This document shows positions 55,208-63,866 of a stretch of DNA of 64,000 bases, piece after piece. Numbering within the stretch: the stretch's first letter is position 1; each line of letters starts with the position of its first letter. Source of the DNA: Kocuria sp. (GTDB lineage: Bacteria > Actinomycetota > Actinomycetes > Actinomycetales > Micrococcaceae). The stretch lies in contig NZ_JAUNTS010000005.1 of assembly GCF_030538595.1 (NCBI RefSeq), positions 1-64,000 on the forward strand, given 5' to 3'. Made by a program: the position numbers and the translations under genes. A model generated the notes under the pieces. It saw only the letters and a program-made list of their open reading frames with translations, had not been told where the DNA came from and did not search any database.

Positions 55208-56002
55208 TTACTGCGGGTCAGCGCGGCCCAGCGGCCACAGCACCCTGACGGGTTCACCGATGATTCTATCTGCCCTGACCAGGCCTCCACCGGGGGCACC
55301 CAGCAGTGATCGGGAATCCACGGAAACCGAGCGGTGATCTCCCAGCAACCACAGGCGCCCCTCTGGAACCACCACGTCAAAAGCTGTCTCACTGGGGGAA
55401 TCACCCGGATAGAGATAGGGCTCGTCCAGGGGTTGGTCGTTGACCACAAGCTGTCCGTCGTCGTTGCAGCAGGTGACGGTGTCCCCCGGCAGGCCGATCA
55501 CACGTTTCACGAACGTGTCCTGGTTGGGCCGAACACCCAACCACGCGCCAAGTTGCTGCAGGGCTTGCACGGCTGGTGGGTCGTCATCCAACGGGGCAAA
55601 AGAACCGCGGCCATCAAAAACCACCAATTGCCCACGTTCCAACTGCGTCACGTCCACCATCTTGGTCACCAGCAGACGATCACCGGGTTCAACGGTGGGC
55701 TGCATGGAGGTGGAACCCACGTAATAAACATCCACCACCCACGCGCGAATCACCAGCACCAGGATCAGTGCAAGAGCCACGGCCACCGCACTCAACCGCC
55801 ATCCGTGGCTCCAGCGCTGCCAGGTGCTCGGTGCTGCATCGCCCTCCGGACTGGGGGCTGCGGAAGCGGGTGGTGCAGCACAAGTCTCCTGCTGTGCTGG
55901 AGACGCCGAGAACCCGGCAGCAGAGTCTTCTGCCGCCGGGTTCTCGGATTTCTTGTGCTCAGGCACGGTAGCTGTGATCAGGGTGGGCATCAGATGCCGC
56001 AC
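55208..56002 (-). CDS. lepB: Signal peptidase I (first of three)
   Basis: A 264-residue signal peptidase. A disordered 60-residue N-terminus precedes one membrane segment (about 70-90); Ser99 in VGSTSMQPTVEPGD and Lys166 in FVKRVIGLPGDTVTCC are in place, and LGDHRSVSVDSR follows. Catalytically complete. It begins ten bases after rplS, probably in the same transcript. A near-perfect 18-bp hairpin (55910-55949) lies inside the coding sequence for its N-terminus. GTG 56002 or ATG 55990 may be the start. Confidence 0.92.
   Translation of the reverse strand: MRHLMPTLITATVPEHKKSENPAAEDSAAGFSASPAQQETCAAPPASAAPSPEGDAAPSTWQRWSHGWRLSAVAVALALILVLVIRAWVVDVYYVGSTSMQPTVEPGDRLLVTKMVDVTQLERGQLVVFDGRGSFAPLDDDPPAVQALQQLGAWLGVRPNQDTFVKRVIGLPGDTVTCCNDDGQLVVNDQPLDEPYLYPGDSPSETAFDVVVPEGRLWLLGDHRSVSVDSRSLLGAPGGGLVRADRIIGEPVRVLWPLGRADPQ
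55910..55949 (-). other. Intragenic hairpin in the first lepB gene
   Basis: CGAGAACCCGGCAGCAGA pairs with TCTGCCGCCGGGTTCTCG with one mismatch, loop of about four bases. It lies in the N-terminal coding region of the first lepB, about 60-95 bases after rplS. No T-tract follows on the minus strand, but it could pause transcription or limit ribosome flow between rplS and lepB. Confidence 0.5.
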
Positions 56003-56011
56003 CCGCTGGGA

Positions 56012-56371
56012 TCACTTGCCTTCGTTGCCGCGCTTTTCGCGGATACGGGCGGCCTTGCCGTGACGATCACGCATGTAGTAGAGCTTGGCGCGACGAACGT
56101 CACCGCGGGTCAACAGCTCGATCTTCTCGATCACCGGGGAGTGAACCGGGAAGGTACGCTCCACGCCCACGCCAAAGGAAACCTTGCGAACGGTGAAGGT
56201 CTCACGCACGCCGTCACCCTGACGACCCACCACAAAGCCCTTGAATACCTGAACACGGGAGCGGTTGCCTTCCACAATGTTCACGTGCACGTTGAGGGTG
56301 TCGCCGGGGCGGAACTCGGGAATGTCGTCCCGCAGGGACTTGGCATCTACCTGGTCAATGATGTTGGTCAT
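56012..56371 (-). CDS. rplS: 50S ribosomal protein L19
   Basis: A 119-residue ribosomal protein at the 30S-50S interface. Family sequence throughout: [97 protein letters not shown] 56371 follows CAGGAGAAACTGTG. It is separated from trmD by 280 bases that contain its own promoter. Confidence 0.98.
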   Translation of the reverse strand: MTNIIDQVDAKSLRDDIPEFRPGDTLNVHVNIVEGNRSRVQVFKGFVVGRQGDGVRETFTVRKVSFGVGVERTFPVHSPVIEKIELLTRGDVRRAKLYYMRDRHGKAARIREKRGNEGK

Positions 56372-56510
56372 CACAGTTTCTCCTGGTGAACGCCGCAGGT
56401 CATTCACGTGAGTCACGCGGCACACCAAACGACAATCACCGGGGAACCGGTGGGTGGTTGGTGTCCGCACAGTCAGTAACCCGCAGACCACTGGGGGGTC
56501 TTGGCGGGGT

Positions 56511-56601
56511 GTGTGCTGTGTGGTCGCTCTTCCCCCTGCGGCGGGGGCGTGCCCAGCACACACGCAGCGCACCATTATGCCACAGACTTCCCGTGACCGA
56601 A
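56511..56601 (-). promoter_or_regulatory. rplS promoter and 5' leader hairpin
   Basis: On the minus strand, TTCGGT (56596-56601), a 16-base spacer and CATAAT (56574-56579) form a plausible promoter. Just downstream, complementary TGTGTGCTG/CAGCACACA arms (about 56512-56564) close a GC-rich hairpin at the 5' end of a roughly 195-base leader before rplS. It may be an L19 autoregulatory structure or a stabilising stem; no known leader family was matched. Confidence 0.5.
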
Positions 56602-56651
56602 CGACGACGCCCGCCCCCCCTTGTGAGCCGCACCAGCCACCACAGCGGTGT

Positions 56652-57479
56652 TCAAGGAGTGGGAGTACAGCCCTCTGGGCGATTCTGGGGCTGCGGTGGG
56701 AGCAGCGTGTTTTCCGTCACGGTCCAGCCGCAGTCGGCCAGAACGGAGCGGTCCGCCGCGTCCAAAACCGCAGGGTCCAGGGACGCGATCAGATCGGGCC
56801 GCCGGGCTGAAGTACGGCGCAGTTGCTCATCCCGGCGCCACCGCGCAATGTGCCCGTGGTGTCCGGACAGCAGAATCTCCGGGATCGGCCGCCCTCGCCA
56901 CTGCGCGGGCTTGGTGTACACCGGGTACTCCAGCAAGCCGTCTGCGTGGGATTCCTCCACCAGGGATTCGGGGTTGCCGATCACTCCCGGCACCAGGCGA
57001 CCTATGGCTTCCACCATGGCCAGCACGGCCACCTCTCCCCCGTTGAGCACGTAATCCCCCAGGGACATGGGGCGAACCTCAAAGGACTCCCGTGCCCACT
57101 CGATCACCCGTTCGTCAATACCTTCATACCGTCCGCAGGCAAAGACCAGGTGCTCGCGCTGACTCAGTTCCTGAGCCACCGCTTGGGTGAAGACCTGACC
57201 GGCCGGGGACGGCACGATCAAGACCGGTCGATCGGCGACCGGTGGTTGTGAACCGTCCAGGGTGTCCGTCAGCGCCAGAGCCCAAGGTTCAGGTTTCATG
57301 ACCATGCCCGCACCCCCTCCGTATGGGGTGTCGTCCACGGTGCGGTGCCGATCTGCGGTGTAGTCCCGCAGGTCCGTGACAGACACGCTCAACAGACCAT
57401 CACGGCGCGCCTTGCCGATCAGCGACAGATCCAAGGCCCCCAGGTACTCGGGAAAAATGCTGATGACATCAAGGCGCAT
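56652..57479 (-). CDS. trmD: tRNA (guanine-37 N1)-methyltransferase TrmD
   Basis: A SPOUT methyltransferase making m1G37, which prevents frameshifting. The family motifs are [11 protein letters not shown] at the N-terminus, [18 protein letters not shown], and the trefoil-knot region [15 protein letters not shown] ... [20 protein letters not shown]. 275 residues with a longer tail than E. coli. It overlaps the rimM stop by 11 bp. Confidence 0.97.
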   Translation of the reverse strand: MRLDVISIFPEYLGALDLSLIGKARRDGLLSVSVTDLRDYTADRHRTVDDTPYGGGAGMVMKPEPWALALTDTLDGSQPPVADRPVLIVPSPAGQVFTQAVAQELSQREHLVFACGRYEGIDERVIEWARESFEVRPMSLGDYVLNGGEVAVLAMVEAIGRLVPGVIGNPESLVEESHADGLLEYPVYTKPAQWRGRPIPEILLSGHHGHIARWRRDEQLRRTSARRPDLIASLDPAVLDAADRSVLADCGWTVTENTLLPPQPQNRPEGCTPTP

Positions 57480-58041
57480 CAGTCGGCTCCTGCTCAGACC
57501 CCAGTTCCAACAGGCCCGGAGGCGGGGTCAGCAGCACCGTCCCTTGGTCCTGATCAATGTCAGCCACGATTTCTTGCACAAAAGGAATGTCGATTTCTCG
57601 GCCGTCGGCAGCCAGCTTGACCTGGAGTAGATCCTGATGCGGCATGGTGCGCAAACCAGTCACGGTACCGATCACCCGCCGGTCAGGATCGGCCACCAGC
57701 ACATCCATCTGCAACAGTTCGTGTTCGTACCAGGCGTCATCGGCGTCGTCGTCGGTGTCAGAGGAACCCTCAACGAACAACTGGCTGTCCCGCAGTGCTT
57801 CCGCAGTGTTGCGGTCCGTGACCTGCGCAAACCCCACCACCAGAATCTGCTTGTTCCAGCGTGCGGAACGCACCTCCAGTTCGCCTGAAGGCAGCACGGC
57901 GCGGGCGGCCTCGGAGGCGGTTTCCACGCTGAGCCTGGCCCCGGGAGCAAACCGCAACTGCGGCTCATCGGTGAAGAGCTGGACCGTCACTTCCCCGCGG
58001 ATGCCGTGGGGCTTGCCAATGCGTGCCACTTTGACCTTCAT
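57469..58041 (-). CDS. rimM: Ribosome maturation factor RimM
   Basis: It assists assembly of the 30S head around S19. N-terminal domain: [36 protein letters not shown]-barrel-like C-terminal part: [39 protein letters not shown]. 190 residues. An acidic insertion ([11 protein letters not shown]) lies between the two domains. ATG 58041; the frame is open upstream. Conserved order rpsP-KH-rimM-trmD. Confidence 0.95.
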   Translation of the reverse strand: MKVKVARIGKPHGIRGEVTVQLFTDEPQLRFAPGARLSVETASEAARAVLPSGELEVRSARWNKQILVVGFAQVTDRNTAEALRDSQLFVEGSSDTDDDADDAWYEHELLQMDVLVADPDRRVIGTVTGLRTMPHQDLLQVKLAADGREIDIPFVQEIVADIDQDQGTVLLTPPPGLLELGSEQEPTDAP

Positions 58042-58147
58042 TAGCGCTTCTGAACTCCTTGGTGAGGGTGTGGGACGACCGTGGCCCCGCACCCTGGACG
58101 GGTACGGGGCCACGGTACGTGCGAGGGCTGCTGACTCCAGACTGGTG

Positions 58148-58390
58148 TCAGCGTCGGCGGTCGGTGTCAATGACATCCACGCGGACGGATTCGTTGTCCG
58201 CCAGAGCGGAAACCACCGTGCGCAGGGACTTGGCAGTGCGGCCTTGGCGGCCAATCACGCGCCCCAGGTCATCGGGGTGAACCCGGACCTCCAGGCTTTC
58301 CCCACGCCGTCCGTTTTTGGCCCGGACGTCAACATCATCGGGATTGTCCACGATGCCGCGCACCAGATGTTCCAACGCTTCAGCGAGCAT
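58148..58390 (-). CDS. KH-domain RNA-binding protein (KhpA-like)
   Basis: An 80-residue single KH-domain protein with the GxxG loop in GRVIGRQGRTAKSLRTVVSA. KhpA homologues bind RNA broadly and influence cell division and sRNA stability in Gram-positives. The start ATG 58390 follows GGAGGG; a GTG two codons earlier is less likely. Located between rpsP and rimM, as in most actinobacteria. Confidence 0.92.
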   Translation of the reverse strand: MLAEALEHLVRGIVDNPDDVDVRAKNGRRGESLEVRVHPDDLGRVIGRQGRTAKSLRTVVSALADNESVRVDVIDTDRRR

Positions 58391-58411
58391 GATCACCCTC
58401 CGCCACCATCA

Positions 58412-58870
58412 TCATTCAGCCTTGTCAGCCTCAGAGGATTCCTCGGCTGCAGCTTCCGTGGACTCGGCGTCAGCCTCAACGGCTTCCGCGGTGGGCTCAG
58501 CAGCTTCCTCAGCCTTGGGCGTGATGGCTTCCGGGATGATGACCGAGCCCTTGTCCGGGGCCACGAACTCAGCCTTGGCCTCGGGTGCCTTCAGAGTGCC
58601 TTCAGCACCAGCTTCACCCTTGAACTTCTGCCAGTCACCGGTGATCTTGAGGATGGCGGCAACAGCTTCAGAGGGCTGAGCACCCACTCCCAGCCAGTAC
58701 TGCACGCGGTCGGAAACCACGCTGATGTAGGACGGGTTTTCGGTCGGGTGGTAAATACCGACCTCTTCGATCACACGGCCATCGCGCTTCTTGCGAGAAT
58801 CGACGACGACGACGCGGTAACGGGGATCGCGCATTTTGCCCATGCGCTTGAGACGAATCTTGACTGCCAC
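58412..58870 (-). CDS. rpsP: 30S ribosomal protein S16 with long acidic tail
   Basis: [45 protein letters not shown] is canonical S16. The core ends near residue 80; a 70-residue Ala/Glu-rich tail ([25 protein letters not shown]) follows, as in many actinobacterial S16 proteins. 152 residues. GTG 58870 follows AGGAGAG. First gene of the leftward block. Confidence 0.97.
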   Translation of the reverse strand: MAVKIRLKRMGKMRDPRYRVVVVDSRKKRDGRVIEEVGIYHPTENPSYISVVSDRVQYWLGVGAQPSEAVAAILKITGDWQKFKGEAGAEGTLKAPEAKAEFVAPDKGSVIIPEAITPKAEEAAEPTAEAVEADAESTEAAAEESSEADKAE

Positions 58871-58967
58871 TGGTGCAATCTCTCCTGGTTCTTGAAATGT
58901 GTCGGGTTCACAGTTTTCGCTCCCGTGGGGCGGGCCGAACTGCCGTGGACCCTGTGGACACGAAATA

Positions 58968-58990
58968 CGTGCGGAGAGAGGGTCCGCACG
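58968..58990 (-). other. Hairpin upstream of rpsP
   Basis: CGTGCGGA (58968-58975) and TCCGCACG (58983-58990) form an 8-bp stem in the region before the rpsP start; further out ATCGAGTACCC (58992-59002) is complementary to GGGTACTCGAT (59041-59051). These may belong to an rpsP leader or to its promoter region. Confidence 0.4.
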
Positions 58991-59046
58991 CATCGAGTAC
59001 CCGGCCATTGTGCCAGAGATGTGCAACTCTTGCAGGCAGCGGGTAC

Positions 59047-59134
59047 TCGATGTCGGTCAGATCAGTGTTCAGGGTCGGCAAGAACACCGTTCAATGTCGG
59101 CAGGAACACTGTTCGATGTCGGCAAGATCACTGC
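59047..59134. repeat. 22-bp tandem repeat, four units
   Basis: Units of exactly 22 bases start at 59047, 59069, 59091 and 59113, sharing TCGATGTCGGCAAGA-CACTG with a few differences. The last unit contains the stop codon of the ABC permease gene (59128-59130). Confidence 0.8.
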
Positions 59135-60324
59135 TCGATCTTCAACGCCTGACGCCAACTCAGGGATCGACCGCCCTGGAACACCGCCCGTTGATAGATC
59201 TTCTCTCCCAGCCTGACCATCAGCCATCCGAAGGCCAAACAGATGGCCAGGGACACAAACGGCTCCCACATCTGGGCTTGCCCCTCCAGGACTCTCACGG
59301 GCATGGCAATGGAGGAAATGATGGGGAGGTAGGAGGCCACCGCCAGCCACGGCCCCTGGGCCAGAATGCCGGCGAACATTCCAGCCAGCAGCACCATGGA
59401 AATGGTGGTCGAGTTGGACTGCAGATCCTCTGTGCGGGAGGCCAGCGATCCCAGCACTGCCCAGATGGTGGCCTGGGCGGCAAATCCAAAGACGAAGAAC
59501 ACTATGAACCAGCCGGCCGCTTGCAAGGCCCAGCCGAACTCGGAGGTGGCTCCCATGAGATTTGCGGTCAGCAACCCTGTGGCCCCGTACAAGGCAATCT
59601 GCCCAAAGGCCAACAGACAGTTGCCCAGCACTTTGCCGTACAGCAACTGGCGGATGGGAATGGCTGTGGCCAGGATCTCCACCACGCGGTTCTGCTTCTC
59701 CTCCAGCACCGAGTTGGCAATGGCCATGCCAAAGATCAACGCGGACATGTAGAACAGCATGGCGAACACCAGTCGCATCATGTACGTGGCAAATCCGCGG
59801 TCCTGCCCACCGGTCAGGAATTCCACGCGGGCTTGGGCGCCATCGGTGAGCTGCTGCTGGGTCATGCCTGCAGCTTGGGCGTTGCTGCTCATGGCGTACT
59901 CGCTCACGGCAGCCGTCAACGTGTTGTTCAGAGTGCCACCCAGCTCTGAGTCCGCCAGGATCACCCATTCGCCGTTCTCCTGGTACACGGCGGCGTCCGC
60001 CTCCCCCTCAGCCACGAGGTTTCGGGCGTCTTCCCGGCTGGTTTGTTCAGCTGAGAGTGAGTCCTCCCCGGAGAGCATGCCCGCAGCCATGGTCACCAGG
60101 TCCGTGCCTTCCGCGCTGTCCGTGGCCACGGTGAAATCGGAACTTCGGTTGGCCATGAAGGCGTTGAAAACCACCAGTCCCACAATCAGGACCACAGTGA
60201 ACAGCGTGGAGAACAGGAAAGTCTTGTCCCGCACTTTCACCATGACCTCACGGATGAGAACAATCCGCCAGGGTTGTTCAGCGCTGTGGGTCGGCTGCTG
60301 CGGTGAGTCAAGCGTGGTGCTCAT
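59128..60324 (-). CDS. ABC-2 permease, NatB-like
   Basis: A 398-residue membrane subunit with an N-terminal membrane segment, a large external domain (about residues 45-170: STEGTDLVTMAAGMLSG... region) and five or more C-terminal segments, including MLFYMSALIFGMAIANSVLEEKQNRVVEILATAIPIRQLLYGK, the characteristic NatB/YhaP-type helix-loop. Acts with the ATPase just upstream, with which it overlaps by 4 bp. Cargo unknown (Na+ or a toxic amphiphile in related systems). Confidence 0.87.
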   Translation of the reverse strand: MSTTLDSPQQPTHSAEQPWRIVLIREVMVKVRDKTFLFSTLFTVVLIVGLVVFNAFMANRSSDFTVATDSAEGTDLVTMAAGMLSGEDSLSAEQTSREDARNLVAEGEADAAVYQENGEWVILADSELGGTLNNTLTAAVSEYAMSSNAQAAGMTQQQLTDGAQARVEFLTGGQDRGFATYMMRLVFAMLFYMSALIFGMAIANSVLEEKQNRVVEILATAIPIRQLLYGKVLGNCLLAFGQIALYGATGLLTANLMGATSEFGWALQAAGWFIVFFVFGFAAQATIWAVLGSLASRTEDLQSNSTTISMVLLAGMFAGILAQGPWLAVASYLPIISSIAMPVRVLEGQAQMWEPFVSLAICLAFGWLMVRLGEKIYQRAVFQGGRSLSWRQALKIEQ

Positions 60325-61337
60325 CGGGTCACCTCACGGTAGATCTCGGACAGGGTGGGGGTCAGGTCAGTGAATTCCAGTAATCCGTGTTCCACGGCGC
60401 GGCCCAGGAGGGCTTCGCGTGCTGCGGCGTCGGCCAGGATCACGGTGGCCCGGGTGCCTTCAATGTCTTCAACCTGCACCCCGGGCAGTCCACGTACCCA
60501 ACCCACATCTCGGCTGCAGCGCAACAGATGGCGTTGCGGGCGGGAGGCGCGCAAGTCCTTGGCCGTTCCAGCGGCAAGGACCTTTCCCTGATCCAGAATC
60601 ACCATGGAGTCGCACAGGCGATCCACCAGATCCAGTTGGTGGGAGGAAAACAACACCGGGACGCCACGATCCAGGTGCTCGCGGAGCAGATCCACCATGG
60701 AGTCCACCGCCACGGGGTCCAGGCCGGAAAACGGCTCATCCAGAATCAAGGCCTTGGGCTGATGCAACAACGCAGCCGCCACCTGGACCCTCTGCTGATT
60801 ACCCAGGGACAGGGTTTCCAATTTGTCCTTGATCCGGTCCCCCAGTCCAAAACGATCCAGGAGACGCCCGGATTCAGCCAACGCATCCGCCCTGGACATT
60901 CCGCGTAGCTGCCCCAAATATCCCAGCTGATCAAGGATCGCCTGCTTGGGGTACAACCCACGTTCTTCCGGCATGTACCCGGTGGCCGCGCGATCAGCAG
61001 CGGTGATCGGACGGCCATCCCACAGCACTTCACCAGCGGTGATCTTCAGAACACCCATGATCATGCGCATGGTGGTGGTTTTCCCCGCACCATTGGCTCC
61101 GATGAATCCGGTCATCTGCCCGGGTTCCACGGCAAAGGAAACCTGATCCACCACAGTTTTGTCACCGAATGTGCGGCTCAGGCCGTGGACCTCAAGACGA
61201 TGCCCGCTGCCGCCGGGGTGATAGGTGGTGGTGCTGTGGTTCCAACGGGGCTGGCCGTCCTGCGTGCCATCACGGTCTTGCTGACCTGGCTGCGCGGACA
61301 CTGGTTCTGAATCGGTGGTGGACCGCTGGCTGGTCAC
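60321..61337 (-). CDS. ABC transporter ATP-binding protein, NatA-like
   Basis: A 338-residue ATPase. Walker A GANGAGKTT at about residues 77-85, signature LSLGNQQRVQVAAAL, Walker B LILDEPFSGLDPVA, H-loop VLFSSHQLDLVDRL, and a C-terminal extension as in the NatA/DrrA group. A 45-residue polar N-terminus precedes the domain. GTG 61337 follows GGAGGTACCC. Next to a two-component system on the same strand, so a stress-inducible exporter is likely. Confidence 0.92.
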   Translation of the reverse strand: MTSQRSTTDSEPVSAQPGQQDRDGTQDGQPRWNHSTTTYHPGGSGHRLEVHGLSRTFGDKTVVDQVSFAVEPGQMTGFIGANGAGKTTTMRMIMGVLKITAGEVLWDGRPITAADRAATGYMPEERGLYPKQAILDQLGYLGQLRGMSRADALAESGRLLDRFGLGDRIKDKLETLSLGNQQRVQVAAALLHQPKALILDEPFSGLDPVAVDSMVDLLREHLDRGVPVLFSSHQLDLVDRLCDSMVILDQGKVLAAGTAKDLRASRPQRHLLRCSRDVGWVRGLPGVQVEDIEGTRATVILADAAAREALLGRAVEHGLLEFTDLTPTLSEIYREVTR

Positions 61338-61465
61338 GGGTACCTCCTGGTTGCCAAAAAGGATGCACAGGTTGCCACATGTATGTTCTGGCTGCTGACA
61401 TGTGCTCTTTCAGCCAGCTTAGAAAGCCACACCGGTCAGGGGATCCGCCGCAAGGTGGAACTCGG

Positions 61466-62179
61466 TCAGGGGTTTGCTCCCCCGCGGGGATGGTTGACCA
61501 ACCCCGTTCGGTAGGCAAAAACCACAGCCTGGACCCGGTCTCGGCTGCCCGTTTTGGCCAGCACATTGGAAACATGCGTTTTGACGGTGGCAGCACCCAG
61601 AAAGAGGGCCTGGGCGATCTCCGCATTGGACATGCCATCCGCCACCAGGCGGAGTACCTGCGTTTCCCGTTCGGTCAGCGAGTCCACGGACCTTTGTTCA
61701 TCTGCTGTGCGGTGTACCTCGGAAGTTGCCGGCGGTGTGGTTGGTGACTCGGAGGTGGCGGAGCGGGTGCTCAGTTCCCGAATGACCTTCAGGGTGGCCT
61801 CCGGGGCCAACAGTGCGTGGCCGTCTGCCACTGCATGCAGTGCGTCAATCAGATCATCAGGGTCAGCATTTTTGAGCAGAAATCCGCTGGCCCCGGCCTG
61901 CAGAGCCGCAAACAGGTAGTCGTCCCGATCAAAGGTGGTCAAGATGATCACCTTGGTGCCGCCTGCAGCCACGATCTGGCCAGTGGCTTCAATGCCATCC
62001 ATGACGGGCATCTGCACATCCATGAGCACCACGTCCACGTCTCCGCGAGCAGCGCGTTGCACCGCCTCCAATCCGTTGACAACTTGATCCACCACCTGAA
62101 TGTCGGATTCGGTGGAGAGCACCATGGAGAAACCGGAACGCACCAGGGCATGGTCATCGGCAAGCAGCACGCGAATCAT
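61466..62179 (-). CDS. NarL/LuxR-family response regulator
   Basis: A 237-residue response regulator. Receiver domain: DDHALVRSG at the N-terminus, phosphorylation site in VDVVLMDVQMPVMDG (about Asp54), Lys in GFLLKNA. A Pro/Ser/Thr-rich linker leads to the LuxR HTH (SLTERETQVLRLVADGMSNAEIAQALFLGAATVKTHVSNVLAK). It follows the histidine kinase gene across a short tandem repeat and precedes the ABC exporter genes, which it probably controls. Confidence 0.93.
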   Translation of the reverse strand: MIRVLLADDHALVRSGFSMVLSTESDIQVVDQVVNGLEAVQRAARGDVDVVLMDVQMPVMDGIEATGQIVAAGGTKVIILTTFDRDDYLFAALQAGASGFLLKNADPDDLIDALHAVADGHALLAPEATLKVIRELSTRSATSESPTTPPATSEVHRTADEQRSVDSLTERETQVLRLVADGMSNAEIAQALFLGAATVKTHVSNVLAKTGSRDRVQAVVFAYRTGLVNHPRGGANP

Positions 62180-62204
62180 GTCTCAAAATCCTTCCATGCC
62201 GTGG

Positions 62205-62294
62205 CATCCATAAGGCCAGCGACATCCATGTGGCCAGCGACATCCGTTACGCCGGGTACATCCACTTGGCCAGCGACATCCGTTGGACCAGCAG
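62205..62294. repeat. 18-bp tandem repeat, five units
   Basis: Five 18-base units (starts 62205, 62223, 62241, 62259, 62277) with consensus CATCC-NNNN-GGCCAGCGA. It fills the gap between the kinase stop (62300) and the response regulator start (62179), so it lies inside the mRNA. Confidence 0.75.
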
Positions 62295-62299
62295 TTCGC

Positions 62300-63799
62300 C
62301 TAGCCGGCTACCTCCGCCTGGCCAGTCACCTTCATCTGACCAGCGGAGCTCCCCCGATCGACGTCGGAGGAGTACCGGACCAAGGGAAAGTCAATGCGGA
62401 CCCGCCATCCTGGGCCCGGAGTTCTGGGGCCAATGTCGCAACTTGCGCCGTGGATCTGCGCACGTTCGCGTATTCCCACCAGACCGTACCCGCTGCCGGA
62501 GGTGCCACCGCGTGGGCGACCGTTGTCCAGAACCTCCAATTCCAGAATGCGACTGGCCCCGGGTGAAACTTGGCGGGCTTCCTGTGAAGGATCGTGGGCT
62601 TCCAAACTGCGCACCACAACGGAAACCTGGCGTCCCGTGGAATGGCGGACAACGTTGGCCAATGATTCCTGGACGCAGCGGTAGAGGGAGAGCCCAAGTC
62701 CCGGCGGGAGATCGGCCAAGTCCTGGGATTCGATGGCAAGTGTCAGCGTTACCGAAAGCCCCATGTCAGCGTATTGGCGCACCAAATCCTGCAAGTCTTC
62801 GGCACCGTGGGCCGTGAATGCAGTGTGCTCAGGACCGTCTTCCCGTAGCACCCCCAATAATTGCCGAGTTTCTGTGACTGCGTGACGGCTGGAGGCTTCT
62901 ACGGTGCGCATGGCCTGTTCAGCGGCTTCCGCGTTTTGGTGCAGCATCTTGCGGGCGGCACCTGCTTGGATGCCGATCGCAGAGACGTGGTGGGCCACAA
63001 CATCGTGCAGTTCCCGGGCAATGCGTAGCCGTTCATCCACCACCGCACGGTGGGCCAGTGCATCGGCCTGTTCAGCGATTTTTACGGATTGCCGTTGAAT
63101 CTGCTCTCTACGCCACGCGGCTCTCCAGGAGGCACGCCCCGCATAGACGGCACCCCCGAAAAAGGCGAGATTCACCAGCACCATGAGCAGGATGTAGCCG
63201 CTCAAGGGGTCAAAGGGGCCATCTCCCGCGTCAAAGTTTTCGGCTATGTCCCGAAAACTGGAGGCCACGGCAAGATCGATGGTGCCCCAAGCTGTGATCA
63301 CCAGCCCCAGGGCAACAACCGCTATGCCGGCTGCTTCCCGGGATCGGCTCCACGCCACTGCCGCATAAATGGAGGCGAAATACACCACCTGCGTGGCCAA
63401 GGCCAAGGTGGACAAGATGTTGATGTAGCTACCCACCATGAACGCCACCGTGGAGATGGTCATGACCAGGATGGGCCAGCGTCGCCGGAAGATCAGCGGC
63501 AGTCCAATGGCCAAAATCACGGCGTAGCCCCACCAGCGCTGACTGCCCTCTGTGACGCCGTAAAAACTCTCCGACAACGCCAGGTTCAGAAGCGCTGCGG
63601 ATGTGAGCAGCATGGCACCCACGGCATCACGGCGGTTCCCCTGCGGTCCGGGATCTGGCCGCTGCCAGGCACCCGCCTCCGGGTGTCCCATCAGCCCGGC
63701 CAACCCCACTTCTGGCCATCTCCGAACCCGTTGACGTGTTGTGGACTGAGCAGGCTCAGCCCCCGGGTCCACAGTGGTGACGGTGGTTTCAGTACTCAC
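62300..63799 (-). CDS. Sensor histidine kinase (NarX/DesK-type, HisKA_3)
   Basis: A 499-residue membrane sensor. About six hydrophobic segments occupy residues 55-230 with little external sequence, so it may sense the membrane itself. The dimerisation/phosphorylation domain reads LRIARELHDVVAHHVSAIGIQAGAARKML with the phospho-His, and the ATPase has N-box LVRQYADMGLSVTL ... LSLYRCVQESLANVVRHS and GSGYGLVGIRERAQ. GTG 63799 is the preferred start. First gene of the HK-RR-ABC run. Confidence 0.88.
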   Translation of the reverse strand: MSTETTVTTVDPGAEPAQSTTRQRVRRWPEVGLAGLMGHPEAGAWQRPDPGPQGNRRDAVGAMLLTSAALLNLALSESFYGVTEGSQRWWGYAVILAIGLPLIFRRRWPILVMTISTVAFMVGSYINILSTLALATQVVYFASIYAAVAWSRSREAAGIAVVALGLVITAWGTIDLAVASSFRDIAENFDAGDGPFDPLSGYILLMVLVNLAFFGGAVYAGRASWRAAWRREQIQRQSVKIAEQADALAHRAVVDERLRIARELHDVVAHHVSAIGIQAGAARKMLHQNAEAAEQAMRTVEASSRHAVTETRQLLGVLREDGPEHTAFTAHGAEDLQDLVRQYADMGLSVTLTLAIESQDLADLPPGLGLSLYRCVQESLANVVRHSTGRQVSVVVRSLEAHDPSQEARQVSPGASRILELEVLDNGRPRGGTSGSGYGLVGIRERAQIHGASCDIGPRTPGPGWRVRIDFPLVRYSSDVDRGSSAGQMKVTGQAEVAG

Positions 63800-63866
63800 C
63801 CGCACCACGTTAGCGCTGCCAGACCGGCCGCGGATCCGCCTGGGGGCGGAGTTGGACTCGGCGCAG

